This document shows positions 1-6,009 of a stretch of 13,063 bases of DNA, in pieces. The translations under genes were made by a program, and so were the position numbers. How positions within the stretch are numbered: position 1 is the first letter of the stretch; each line of letters opens with the position of its first letter. The DNA lies in the NCBI GenBank assembly GCA_028869615.1, contig JAGWRQ010000046.1:1-13063 (forward strand), in the 5' to 3' direction. The notes below the pieces were generated by a model. It had not been told where the DNA came from. It saw only the letters and a list, made by a program, of their open reading frames with translations, and searched no databases. This DNA comes from Candidatus Methylomirabilota bacterium (GTDB taxonomy: Bacteria > Methylomirabilota > Methylomirabilia > Methylomirabilales > Methylomirabilaceae).

Positions 1-309
1 ACTATCCTTAATCAAGGTGTCTTGGACCGGCATCCTGCTTGCGAGGCAACTGGCGATCATCGACCGGAATCGGTGGCTGTTGTCCCCGGAAAAAGGAGTT
101 CATCCAGGCTGTCGAAGGCTATTTGAGGCGGAAGAAGGTCTGAACGCCTGGATTCTTCACCGAAGCTAGAGACCCTTCAGGCGGGCGGCGTGGAAGGCGC
201 CGACGCACTCGCCACCTCACACCTTTGATCTCGCCAAGATATCGATATTCCGTGGTATAGTAAAACTATTGCGAAGGGGGTGCGCTCTGATGAAGCGAGG
301 AGGGTATAG
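1..309. other. Upstream tail and leader region without an identifiable gene
   Basis: All three forward frames are open from near the left edge (stops near 125, 140 and 169), so the 3' end of an upstream gene may lie here, but I recognise no protein in any frame. A run of basic codons in frame 3 just before the stop at 138-140 (ending LRRKKV) is the most protein-like tail. The right part is the leader of the penicillin-binding protein gene. It holds an extended -10 element and a strong GAGGAGGG ribosome site (296-303 area). Confidence 0.4.
253..261 (+). promoter_or_regulatory. Candidate extended -10 promoter for the class A PBP gene
   Basis: TGG followed by TATAGT (256-261) fits an extended -10 element (TGnTATAAT). 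No convincing -35 lies 16-18 bases upstream; TTGATC at 225-230 is about 25 bases away. The same TATAGTAA string forms the -10 of the tRNA promoter at 2490. The -10 sits in a small dyad (ATAGT at 257-261, ACTAT at 265-269). Predicted from sequence only. Confidence 0.35.
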
Positions 310-2418
310 GTGCGAAGGCGAAACGCGGCAAAGGCGTGGAATCGGATCGCATCGACCGCTGTAAGGCGACCGAGCTACGCTCGAATAATCTGGCGAGCGA
401 TCGTCGTTGCGCTTCTATTGACCGCGACGTTCGGCGCGACCGCATGGGGAGCGCCACCGGCCCGCGAGGAGGATCTGCTCAACCTTCCGCAACTGGCGAT
501 CTTTCAGCCTGGCGAGCCAAGCCTCCTCTACGATGATGAAGAAAGGGTATTCGGCTCCATCGTTCCGGAATACCGGATCTTTGTCCCGCTTTCCCGGATT
601 CCCTTGAAATTGCGACAGGCGGTCATTGCCGCCGAGGACGCCCGCTTTTATGAGCATGGGGCGGTTGACCTGCAAGGGATCGCCAGGGCAGCCGTGAGAA
701 ATCTCATGTCCGCGTCTGTGAAGGAAGGGGGCAGCACCATCACGCAGCAACTCGCCAAGACCCTGTTTTTGGGCCATGAGCGAACCATCGGACGGAAGGT
801 CAAGGAGCTACGGCTTGCCGGCGAGCTCGAACAACGCTACACGAAAGATCAGATCCTGGAGATGTACCTGAATTCCATCTATTTCGGTCATGGGGCGTAC
901 GGGATCGAGGCGGCCTCGCGGACCTATTTCAGCAAGAGCGTCACGGAACTCACCCTGCCGGAAGCTGCGCTGCTCGCCGGGCTTCCCCGCGCGCCAGGCA
1001 GGTACTCGCCGCTGATCGATGCTAAGCGCGCCAAGGCGCGTCGGCAGTACGTATTGAACCGGATGGTGGCGACAGGCGCGCTCAAACAGGCCCAGGCTCG
1101 TCGCGCGAACCTCGCGCCCGTGTCGGTCAATCCGATGTTCCGATCGAAGGGCATGGCGCCATGGTTCGTGGATTATATTCGACAGCAGCTTGAGTCGCGC
1201 TTGGGTCAGACCCTGGTCCGGCAGGGGGGGCTGAAAATTTATACGACATTGAATGCCGGCATGCAGCAGGCGGCAGTCAAGGCGATCAGTCAAGGCGTTG
1301 GGGCTATCGCGCAACGGCACAAGGGGCAAGCGGGCGGTGGGACGGCGCCGCCGGAGGGGGCGTTAGTTGCCCTTGATGCCAGGACCGGTGAGATCAAGGC
1401 GTTGGTGGGCGGCTCTGATTACGGCCGCAGTCAGTTTAACCGGGTTGTGCAGGCGCGACGCCAGCCCGGCTCGGCCTTTAAGCCGCTCGTCTATGCGGCG
1501 GCGTTTGAACGGGGACTGACGCCGGCGACCGTGATTGATGATGCCCCGATCAGTTTTGAGATCGGCGCAGGAAGGGGAGCCGAGACTTGGGCTCCGGAGA
1601 ATCTGGACCGTAAGTATCGCGGTTCGGTGACGCTCCGTCGAGCGCTCGAGGAGTCGATTAACGTCCCGACCGTCCGCCTGATCGCCGCGATCGGGGTCGA
1701 TCCGGTCATCGACCTCGCCCATCGGCTTGGGATCACCTCTGAGCTTCGACGAGAGTATGCCCTCGCCCTTGGGGTCTCGGAGGTGAGCCTGTTGGAGATG
1801 ACGTCGGCCTATCAAGCATTCGCTAATCGGGGAAGCTTGTCGCCGCCCTTCGCCATTCGGCGTGTGGTAGGCCCTGGCGAGGTCGTGCTTGAAGAGCAGC
1901 TTCCGCAGCCGCAACAGGTCTTGCGCGAGGAGGTCGCGTTTGTCCTGACTTCAGTCCTTGAGGGCGTGGTCGAACGCGGGACGGGCAAGGCCGCTCGCCG
2001 CATCGGTCGACCGGTCGCCGCGAAGACCGGGACTACTCAGGCCGCAGAAGATCTCTGGTTCCTCGGATATACGCCGAGTGTCGTAGCAGGGATCTGGCTG
2101 GGTTACGATCAACGTCGCCCGATCGGCTCTCACGAGACGGCCGGAAAGGTAGCCGCGCCCATCTGGGTCGATTTCATGAAGCGCAGCCTGGGCGACAGCC
2201 CTGCCGAACCCTTCCTCCAGCCTGAAGGGGTCGTGCAGGTGCTGGTCAATCGAAAGACGGGACAGCCGACGTCATCGACCGATCCCGATGCGTTCGAGGA
2301 GTATCTTATTCGAGGGCAGGAAGCTCTGCTGCCTTCAACACTGGCGCTGCCGACGACCAACGCCTCTCCACCCGAGACGGGTGATAGTGCGGTCCTTCCG
2401 CCTCCCCACAGCCGGTGA
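310..2418 (+). CDS. Class A penicillin-binding protein (PBP1A type, bifunctional peptidoglycan synthase)
   Basis: This 702-aa protein polymerises lipid II into glycan strands and cross-links the stem peptides on the outer face of the inner membrane. It has a basic N-terminus, one membrane anchor (about residues 26-48), a GT51 glycosyltransferase domain (about 80-255) and a transpeptidase domain (about 310-625). The GT51 motifs are AAEDARFYEHG (catalytic Glu109), GGSTITQQLAK (140-150) and TKDQILEMYLN. The transpeptidase triad is complete: S388-A-F-K391 in PGSAFKP, S449-I-N451, and K572-T-G. The length fits a compact PBP1A. The C-terminal tail after about 665 is low-complexity (Pro/Ser/Thr) and probably disordered. 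The start is GTG at 310, supported by GAGGAGGG 7-8 bases upstream. The gene looks monocistronic. The family is certain, but which paralogue (1a, 2a-like) is not. Confidence 0.96.
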   Translation: MRRRNAAKAWNRIASTAVRRPSYARIIWRAIVVALLLTATFGATAWGAPPAREEDLLNLPQLAIFQPGEPSLLYDDEERVFGSIVPEYRIFVPLSRIPLKLRQAVIAAEDARFYEHGAVDLQGIARAAVRNLMSASVKEGGSTITQQLAKTLFLGHERTIGRKVKELRLAGELEQRYTKDQILEMYLNSIYFGHGAYGIEAASRTYFSKSVTELTLPEAALLAGLPRAPGRYSPLIDAKRAKARRQYVLNRMVATGALKQAQARRANLAPVSVNPMFRSKGMAPWFVDYIRQQLESRLGQTLVRQGGLKIYTTLNAGMQQAAVKAISQGVGAIAQRHKGQAGGGTAPPEGALVALDARTGEIKALVGGSDYGRSQFNRVVQARRQPGSAFKPLVYAAAFERGLTPATVIDDAPISFEIGAGRGAETWAPENLDRKYRGSVTLRRALEESINVPTVRLIAAIGVDPVIDLAHRLGITSELRREYALALGVSEVSLLEMTSAYQAFANRGSLSPPFAIRRVVGPGEVVLEEQLPQPQQVLREEVAFVLTSVLEGVVERGTGKAARRIGRPVAAKTGTTQAAEDLWFLGYTPSVVAGIWLGYDQRRPIGSHETAGKVAAPIWVDFMKRSLGDSPAEPFLQPEGVVQVLVNRKTGQPTSSTDPDAFEEYLIRGQEALLPSTLALPTTNASPPETGDSAVLPPPHSR

Positions 2419-2465
2419 CGCGCTTCCGGAACCCTCGCGCTATCGCGCCGTCTCGTTGATTTTGG

Positions 2466-2495
2466 TTGCGCGGCGATTCCGTGTTTCGCTATAGT
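2466..2495 (+). promoter_or_regulatory. Sigma70-type promoter of the tRNA-Glu gene
   Basis: TTGCGC (2466-2471), an 18-base spacer and TATAGT (2490-2495) give a plausible promoter. Transcription would start near 2502, about 24 bases before the mature tRNA 5' end. It lies in the 107-base gap after the PBP gene. Confidence 0.55.
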
Positions 2496-2525
2496 AAGCG
2501 GGATTGTCTAACCACTTTACTTCAT

Positions 2526-2601
2526 GGCCCCATCGTCTAGTGGCCTAGGACGCGGCCCTCTCAAGGCCGAAACACGGGTTCGAAACCCGTTGGGGCCACC
2601 A
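2526..2601 (+). tRNA. tRNA-Glu (anticodon CTC), CCA encoded
   Basis: The cloverleaf folds fully: acceptor GGCCCCA (2526-2532) pairs with TGGGGCC (2591-2597), discriminator is A2598, and CCA is genomically encoded (2599-2601). The anticodon stem CGGCC/GGCCG closes the loop CTCTCAA, giving anticodon CTC, which reads GAG. The T arm ACGGG-TTCGAAA-CCCGT is canonical. No sign of an integrase or duplicated tRNA end nearby. Confidence 0.97.
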
Positions 2602-2673
2602 ATGAAATTCAGCTGGTTACGAAGCCTGCTGGTTTCAGGGAAAGCCCCCTGTGACCAGATCGTGACTGTACCG

Positions 2674-2701
2674 TTGCAGCAACCAACCTGATCATTGTAA
2701 T
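2674..2701 (+). promoter_or_regulatory. Candidate promoter for the small membrane protein gene, with a dyad over the -35
   Basis: TTGCAG (2674-2679), a 16-base spacer and TGTAAT (2696-2701) resemble a sigma70 promoter 34 bases before the ATG at 2735. The -35 lies inside a perfect short dyad GTTGC-A-GCAAC (2673-2683), which could be an operator. Both are inferences from sequence alone. Confidence 0.35.
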
Positions 2702-2734
2702 CAAGGTGGTGTTTATTTGGAGGTGGCGAGAGTT

Positions 2735-2956
2735 ATGAGCGAAGAGAAAAAATGGAGCGTGGAGCGAAATTTTCGGCGACTCGTTGTGATCCTGTCTGTT
2801 GCGAGCTTCGTAATCGGGATGATCCCCGCGTTCCTGATCGGTCACTGGCTGTTCTTTCTGGGGTGTGTCGGCGCCTTCGTAATATGGCTGTGGGTCGCGT
2901 ATTTCATGGCGCGACGGTTGGAATGGATTCACAAGAAATGGCTCTGGAAGCCCTAG
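2735..2956 (+). CDS. Small two-helix membrane protein, function unknown
   Basis: This 73-aa protein has a short charged N-terminus (MSEEKKWSVERNFRR), two hydrophobic helices (about 16-35 and 38-58) joined by a tight turn (GHW), and a basic, Trp-rich C-terminus (WIHKKWLWKP). The positive charges at both ends predict both termini in the cytoplasm, a helical hairpin in the inner membrane. I chose ATG at 2735 over an upstream in-frame TTG at 2717, because a GGAGG lies at 2719-2723 and the TTG would put it inside the gene. I do not recognise the family. It stands alone, downstream of the tRNA and convergent with the next gene across 40 bases. Confidence 0.65.
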   Translation: MSEEKKWSVERNFRRLVVILSVASFVIGMIPAFLIGHWLFFLGCVGAFVIWLWVAYFMARRLEWIHKKWLWKP

Positions 2957-2996
2957 TTGCGCCACTGCATAGAATCCGCGCTAACCATAGGAACAT

Positions 2997-3590
2997 TTAA
3001 TGAAGATCGGCCGGAGGACTTTGCAGACGTTGCTGTAGCCGAAGCAGGGCAAAAACGTTTGGATGGACCTTTAATCCCTTTTGCGTCAGCGCGCGAAGAC
3101 GGTCGGACAGGGTCGCTGGATCGAAATGGCCAGGAACGATCTCGCGATTAAAAAGCCCTCGCATTTCATCCGTGATTCTTCTGAGCCGTAACCAACCACG
3201 CAGGTAATACACCGTGAGGCCTGTTATCATAACAACCAAAATCCACACCCCAATAGACTGCTGCGTTGAGCCGTGCGAGAAGAGTGCATACAGGGTACTC
3301 ACCACCCAAATTGCGATGAACCCAGTGTAAACGATCCAAGGCCCAGTTCGCGGGAACCTGCTAACCCAGAATCCGCCAGGCTGCAAGCCGGTCCGAGCGA
3401 ACCGCTGAAGAGGAGCGTATTCAGAGTTCAGCAAGTGATAGAGAAGCTGTCTGTTGTAGTCGAGGCTGTGAAGCTCTGGGGATTCCAGATACGCCTGAAC
3501 CAGGTTTTCAATCTTTCGGCTTTCGTGGAGATACATAAACTGACAGCCGCGTAGCTCTTCGAGCTCTTTGATGAATGCGTCACAATTCAT
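2997..3590 (-). CDS. Two-helix membrane protein with cytoplasmic N and C domains, function unknown
   Basis: This 197-aa minus-strand protein is not one I recognise. Residues 1-80 are a soluble, charged, probably helical region (MNCDAFIKELEELRG start). Two transmembrane helices follow (about 85-104 and 112-130), then a basic stretch (RGWLRLRRITDEMRG) and a soluble C-terminal part with leucine and arginine-rich helices. The frame extends to 3719, but the ATG at 3590 is preferred: GGAG lies six bases upstream, and the extra 43 residues are Cys/His-rich and look like read-through of the leader. It is divergent from the ankyrin gene and convergent with the 73-aa membrane protein. It is probably real, given the coherent membrane topology and a good ribosome site, but may be lineage-specific. 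Confidence 0.65.
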   Translation of the reverse strand: MNCDAFIKELEELRGCQFMYLHESRKIENLVQAYLESPELHSLDYNRQLLYHLLNSEYAPLQRFARTGLQPGGFWVSRFPRTGPWIVYTGFIAIWVVSTLYALFSHGSTQQSIGVWILVVMITGLTVYYLRGWLRLRRITDEMRGLFNREIVPGHFDPATLSDRLRALTQKGLKVHPNVFALLRLQQRLQSPPADLH

Positions 3591-3642
3591 AGCGACTCCG
3601 TGATGCTTGTGGCTCGCGTTATCCCATAGAAAGACACACACC

Positions 3643-3660
3643 CATAACAGACATAACAGA
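3643..3660. repeat. Tandem 9-base repeat in the leader
   Basis: CATAACAGA occurs twice back to back (3643-3651, 3652-3660) in the leader of the minus-strand membrane protein gene. Too short to interpret; it could be a pair of protein-binding half-sites. Confidence 0.4.
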
Positions 3661-3690
3661 TCCGGCCTGCCCGTGGCGTGTGGTGCGTTC

Positions 3691-3719
3691 CTTCTAACAC
3701 AGGCCCTCTGAGGCGTCAA
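3691..3719 (-). promoter_or_regulatory. Candidate promoter for the minus-strand membrane protein gene
   Basis: Read on the minus strand: TTGACG (3719-3714), a 17-base spacer, then TAGAAG (3696-3691). The start would be near 3684, giving a leader of about 95 bases. It is divergent from the ankyrin promoter 40 bases away. Confidence 0.4.
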
Positions 3720-3741
3720 GTGCTAGGTGTTTGTCTGTCTC

Positions 3742-3791
3742 GGCAGTGAAGATATCGCTTGCTGACTACTGAATAACACAATAGAATTCGC
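3742..3791 (+). repeat. Promoter-bearing direct repeat, copy A
   Basis: This 50-base segment matches 4464-4513 at 44 of 50 positions with no gap. Weaker similarity continues about 15 bases to the left with one gap. The copy contains TTGCTG and TAGAAT and ends 14 bases before the ankyrin start codon. The conserved parts include both promoter hexamers and the spacer string AACACAA. Confidence 0.85.
3759..3787 (+). promoter_or_regulatory. Promoter of the ankyrin gene (inside repeat copy A)
   Basis: TTGCTG (3759-3764), an exact 17-base spacer and TAGAAT (3782-3787) make a good sigma70 promoter. The start would be near 3794, leaving only about 12 bases of leader with the ribosome site AGGGAGG at its front. 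Conservation of both hexamers and spacing in the second copy supports it. Confidence 0.65.
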
Positions 3792-3805
3792 GAAGGGAGG
3801 CGACC

Positions 3806-4318
3806 ATGAGCGACGACGTGAACGCCACAGACAAACACGGTAGAACAGTTTTGATGACAGCAGCTCAGGAAGGCCGTCCTGAGGCCGTGCAAGCGCTGAT
3901 CGAGCAGGGCGCGTATGTGAACGCCAGAGATGAATATGGCTGGACAGCCTTGATGCGAGCGTCTCTGAGGGGCCGTCTCGAAGTCGTACAGGTGCTGCTC
4001 GCGGCGGGCGCGTATGTGCACGCCAAATCTGACGAGGGCTGGACAGCCTTGATGCGAGCGTCCCTGGCAGGCCATCTCGAGGTCGTACAGGTGCTGCTCG
4101 CGGCGGGTGCGGATGTGAACGCCAGACAGAACAATGGCGCAACGGCCTTGCTATGGGCGTCCCAGGAAGGCCATCGCGAAGTCGTGAAGGTGCTGCTCGC
4201 GGCGGGCGCGGATGTGCACGCCAAAACCAACAAGGGCGTAACGGCCTTGATAATAGCATCTGCTAGGGACGAATCCGAGGTCGTGCAACTCCTCAAGGAC
4301 GCCGGGGCCAAGGAATAG
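3806..4318 (+). CDS. Ankyrin-repeat protein (five repeats), soluble
   Basis: This 170-aa protein is almost wholly ankyrin repeats, which mediate protein-protein binding; no catalytic domain or signal peptide is present. Five 33-residue units follow a short cap: about 9-41, 42-74, 75-107, 108-140, and a shortened last unit 141-170. The consensus is visible (GxTALMxAS..GHxEVVxVLLAAGADVxAK). Units 2 to 4 are close copies at DNA level, with a 26-base identical stretch at 3938-3963 and 4037-4062 (period 99), so the array probably expanded recently. ATG 3806 follows AGGGAGG by six bases. The gene stands alone between its promoter and a hairpin at 4354. Its partner is unknown. Bacterial ankyrin proteins of this size often act as inhibitors or scaffolds, but nothing here identifies a target. 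Confidence 0.93.
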   Translation: MSDDVNATDKHGRTVLMTAAQEGRPEAVQALIEQGAYVNARDEYGWTALMRASLRGRLEVVQVLLAAGAYVHAKSDEGWTALMRASLAGHLEVVQVLLAAGADVNARQNNGATALLWASQEGHREVVKVLLAAGADVHAKTNKGVTALIIASARDESEVVQLLKDAGAKE

Positions 4319-4353
4319 CCCTCAAGCAAGATTACTAACGGGAGGAATCTGTC

Positions 4354-4390
4354 ACAGCCCCTTGGGGTACGGTGAGCCCCAAAGGGCTGT
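4354..4390 (+). terminator. Strong hairpin after the ankyrin gene, probable terminator
   Basis: ACAGCCC (4354-4360) and TTGGGG (4362-4367) pair with CCCCAA (4377-4382) and GGGCTGT (4384-4390), with one C-A mismatch and a nine-base loop. The stem starts 36 bases after the stop codon. Only a short T run follows (TTT within 4394-4398), so it may be a weak intrinsic terminator or a 3'-end protecting hairpin. Confidence 0.6.
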
Positions 4391-4463
4391 CCTGTTTCCA
4401 GGGGACCCTCCCGGAGCTTCTGGAATAACAGATTGTGAACACGACCAGTGTGTGTCCCATCTT

Positions 4464-4513
4464 GGCAGTTCAGATATCTCTTGCTAACTACTGAACAACA
4501 CAATAGAATCCGC
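4464..4513 (+). repeat. Promoter-bearing direct repeat, copy B
   Basis: This is the second copy of the 50-base repeat at 3742-3791 (offset 722, six mismatches). The differences fall mostly outside the -10 hexamer. It lies between the ankyrin terminator hairpin and the DUF262 remnant. The unit from copy A to copy B therefore has the form promoter, ankyrin gene, terminator, promoter. Confidence 0.85.
4481..4509 (+). promoter_or_regulatory. Promoter in repeat copy B, upstream of the DUF262 remnant
   Basis: TTGCTA (4481-4486), a 17-base spacer and TAGAAT (4504-4509) match the ankyrin promoter layout. Transcripts would start near 4516, cross the DUF262 remnant, and could enter the DUF4399 gene at 4754, since no clear terminator lies between. 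Confidence 0.55.
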
Positions 4514-4515
4514 CC

Positions 4516-4560
4516 TAACTACAAAAATAGTTAATGGAGATGGGTTGAGCAGTTTGCTCA
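4516..4560. promoter_or_regulatory. Two short inverted repeats in the leader after promoter copy B
   Basis: TAACTA (4516-4521) and TAGTTA (4528-4533) form a 6+6 dyad around an A-rich spacer, exactly at the predicted transcription start. TGAGCA (4546-4551) and TGCTCA (4555-4560) form a second hairpin with a three-base loop. The first could be an operator, the second an RNA hairpin. Both are speculative. Confidence 0.3.
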
Positions 4561-4591
4561 GTAGTTCGGCAAGGTAGGCGAAGGCAATGCG

Positions 4592-4735
4592 ATGAACATT
4601 ATCACCCTGCTGAATCAAATCAAAGAGGGAGAGATCGTTCTTCCGGCCATTCAGCGCAATTTCGTGTGGACGACCTCTCGGGTTACAACACTTCTCGACT
4701 CCACCATCCACCAGCGCATGGAGTGGTCCACTTAG
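4592..4735 (+). pseudogene. Truncated DUF262 (GmrS/ParB-like nuclease family) N-terminal fragment
   Basis: An open frame of 47 codons encodes MNIITLLNQIKEGEIVLP, then AIQRNFVW, then a helix with LLDS. This is the hallmark start of DUF262 proteins (LL..I..GEI.LP.IQR.FVW......LLDS), the nucleotide-hydrolysing/nuclease half of GmrSD-type restriction systems that attack modified DNA. Full-length DUF262 proteins run to several hundred residues. Here the match stops after LLDST, where the usual RGYPIG segment should follow, and the frame ends at TAG 4733-4735, six bases before the next gene's ribosome site. No other frame continues the match. It is therefore a 3'-truncated remnant, though still behind an intact-looking promoter. 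The alternative, a functional short peptide, is less likely. Confidence 0.72.
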
Positions 4736-4753
4736 CCATCCAGGAGGTACATC

Positions 4754-5185
4754 ATGAACGTTTCAAAACACACTTCCCGATCAGCATTGGCTTTGACTCT
4801 GCTCCTGCTTGTGGCCGGGCTCACGGCCTATGCGGCGCCTGTCGCCGGCCAAGCCCGCGTGTTCTTTACTTTGCCGAGCGATGGTGCTACCGTCACCAGC
4901 CCAGTGAAGGTCACGATGGGCGCAGAGAACTTTATCGTCGAACCCGCCGGTCAGGTCAAGGCCGAGGCGGGTCATCTCCACATCATGGTGGACACCAACT
5001 GCGTAGCCGCTGGCAAAGTGGTGCCGGCGGATGCCACCCACCTGCACTACGGCAAGGGACAACTGGAAGCTGAATTGGTTTTGTCACCCGGCACGCACAC
5101 CCTGTGTTTGCAGGCCGCTGATGGGGCACATATTGCACTGGCGGGCGCCGGCATGACGCAGAAAATCACCCTCACCGTGAAGTGA
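4754..5185 (+). CDS. Secreted DUF4399 domain protein
   Basis: This 143-aa protein has a cleavable signal peptide (hydrophobic core about 11-25, likely cleavage after AYA or VAG near 27-32) followed by a single beta-rich DUF4399 domain. The domain's conserved His-containing motifs are visible: GHLHIMVD (73-80), DATHLHYGKGQ (93-103) and the GTHTL....DGAH segment (113-126). The clustered His residues plus two Cys (83, 118) suggest a possible metal-binding site, but the family's function is not established. The ATG follows AGGAGGT by six bases. The next gene (enoyl-CoA hydratase) starts 37 bases after its stop with no obvious terminator, so co-transcription is possible. I see no functional reason for that link. 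Confidence 0.85.
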   Translation: MNVSKHTSRSALALTLLLLVAGLTAYAAPVAGQARVFFTLPSDGATVTSPVKVTMGAENFIVEPAGQVKAEAGHLHIMVDTNCVAAGKVVPADATHLHYGKGQLEAELVLSPGTHTLCLQAADGAHIALAGAGMTQKITLTVK

Positions 5186-5222
5186 CGAGGCAGTCGAAGA
5201 TAAGATGGAACCGGAGGTAGTT

Positions 5223-6005
5223 ATGGGCGTCCAGACCCTTGAATTGCGGATGGAGGGCAGCCTCGCTATCATCCTGTTGAACCGCCCAAAGGCGCTGAAC
5301 GCGATCAATCTGATGATGGTCGGGGAGTTGGAACAGGCGGTGGGCCAAGTCCGAGACGACCCGGGCGTCCGGGTGGTGGTGATCACGGGCGCAGGGGACA
5401 AGGCGTTCGCGGCAGGGGCCGACATCACGGAGTTCAAGACGATGAGTCAGATCGACGCGTGGATGTTCGTCCAGCGCCTCCAGCGGCTCTTTCTGGAGAT
5501 CGAGCGGTTGCCAAAGCCGGTTATCGCGGCCGTGAACGGGTATGCGCTGGGTGGTGGGTGCGAGTTGATGATGGCCTGTGACATTATCTATGCGTCGGAT
5601 GCGGTCAGGATCGGCCAGCCTGAGATCAACCTCGGGATCATCCCAGGCGCCGGGGGAACGCAACGGCTGGCGCGGCTGATCGGCAAACAGCGCGCGAAGG
5701 AGCTTGTGCTGACCGGCGAGACGATTGGAGCTCAGGAGGCCTGGGGTCTCGGTCTGCTGAATAAGGTCGTACCGGCCGATCACCTGATGGTCGAGGTGAG
5801 GAAGCTGGCCGACAAGCTGGCCATCAAAGGTCCATTGGCGGTCAGGGCGGCCAAGGAGGCAATTGAGGACGGGTATGACATGGCGCTGGAGCGCGCGCTC
5901 GCCCATGAGGCTCAATTGTTTGCGCTCTGTTTTGCTACTGAGGACAGGGCCGAGGGCGTCAACGCCTTCCTGGAGAAACGTCCCCCAAATTTTAAGGGGA
6001 AGTAG
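5223..6005 (+). CDS. Enoyl-CoA hydratase (crotonase family)
   Basis: This 260-aa cytoplasmic enzyme hydrates a trans-2-enoyl-CoA to the 3-hydroxyacyl-CoA, the second step of beta-oxidation. The length is typical of crotonases. The oxyanion-hole segments are AAGADI (63-68) and GGGCEL (110-115). Both acid/base glutamates of true hydratases are present: Glu114 in CEL and Glu134 in GQPEINLG, followed by PGAGGTQRL. I chose ATG 5223 because GGAGGT (5213-5218) sits five bases upstream; the in-frame ATG at 5205 lies ahead of that ribosome site. It is followed after four bases by the acyl-CoA dehydrogenase, so the two are one operon. Its substrate is probably a short-chain enoyl-CoA (crotonyl-CoA), by analogy with its partner. 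Confidence 0.93.
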   Translation: MGVQTLELRMEGSLAIILLNRPKALNAINLMMVGELEQAVGQVRDDPGVRVVVITGAGDKAFAAGADITEFKTMSQIDAWMFVQRLQRLFLEIERLPKPVIAAVNGYALGGGCELMMACDIIYASDAVRIGQPEINLGIIPGAGGTQRLARLIGKQRAKELVLTGETIGAQEAWGLGLLNKVVPADHLMVEVRKLADKLAIKGPLAVRAAKEAIEDGYDMALERALAHEAQLFALCFATEDRAEGVNAFLEKRPPNFKGK

Positions 6006-6009
6006 CCGA

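Noticed and set aside
2613..2658. A stem after the tRNA (CTGGTTAC with GTGACCAG, inner CAGGG/CCCTG) as a terminator
   Set aside because: No T run follows, the stem has a wobble and a large interior loop; too weak to list as a terminator.
3591..3719. A 43-residue N-terminal extension of the minus-strand membrane protein
   Set aside because: The ATG at 3590 has a well-placed GGAG; the extension covers a probable promoter (3691-3719) and a tandem repeat.
3723..4503. Long minus-strand open frames across the ankyrin gene, which themselves look repetitive
   Set aside because: Their repeats simply mirror the 99-base period of the ankyrin units; the plus-strand reading matches the ankyrin consensus and has a promoter and ribosome site.
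3727..4513. The flanking repeats as target-site duplications or attachment sites of a mobile element
   Set aside because: They are diverged (six mismatches in 50), carry promoters in the same orientation as the downstream genes, and no transposase, integrase or terminal inverted repeats lie between them.
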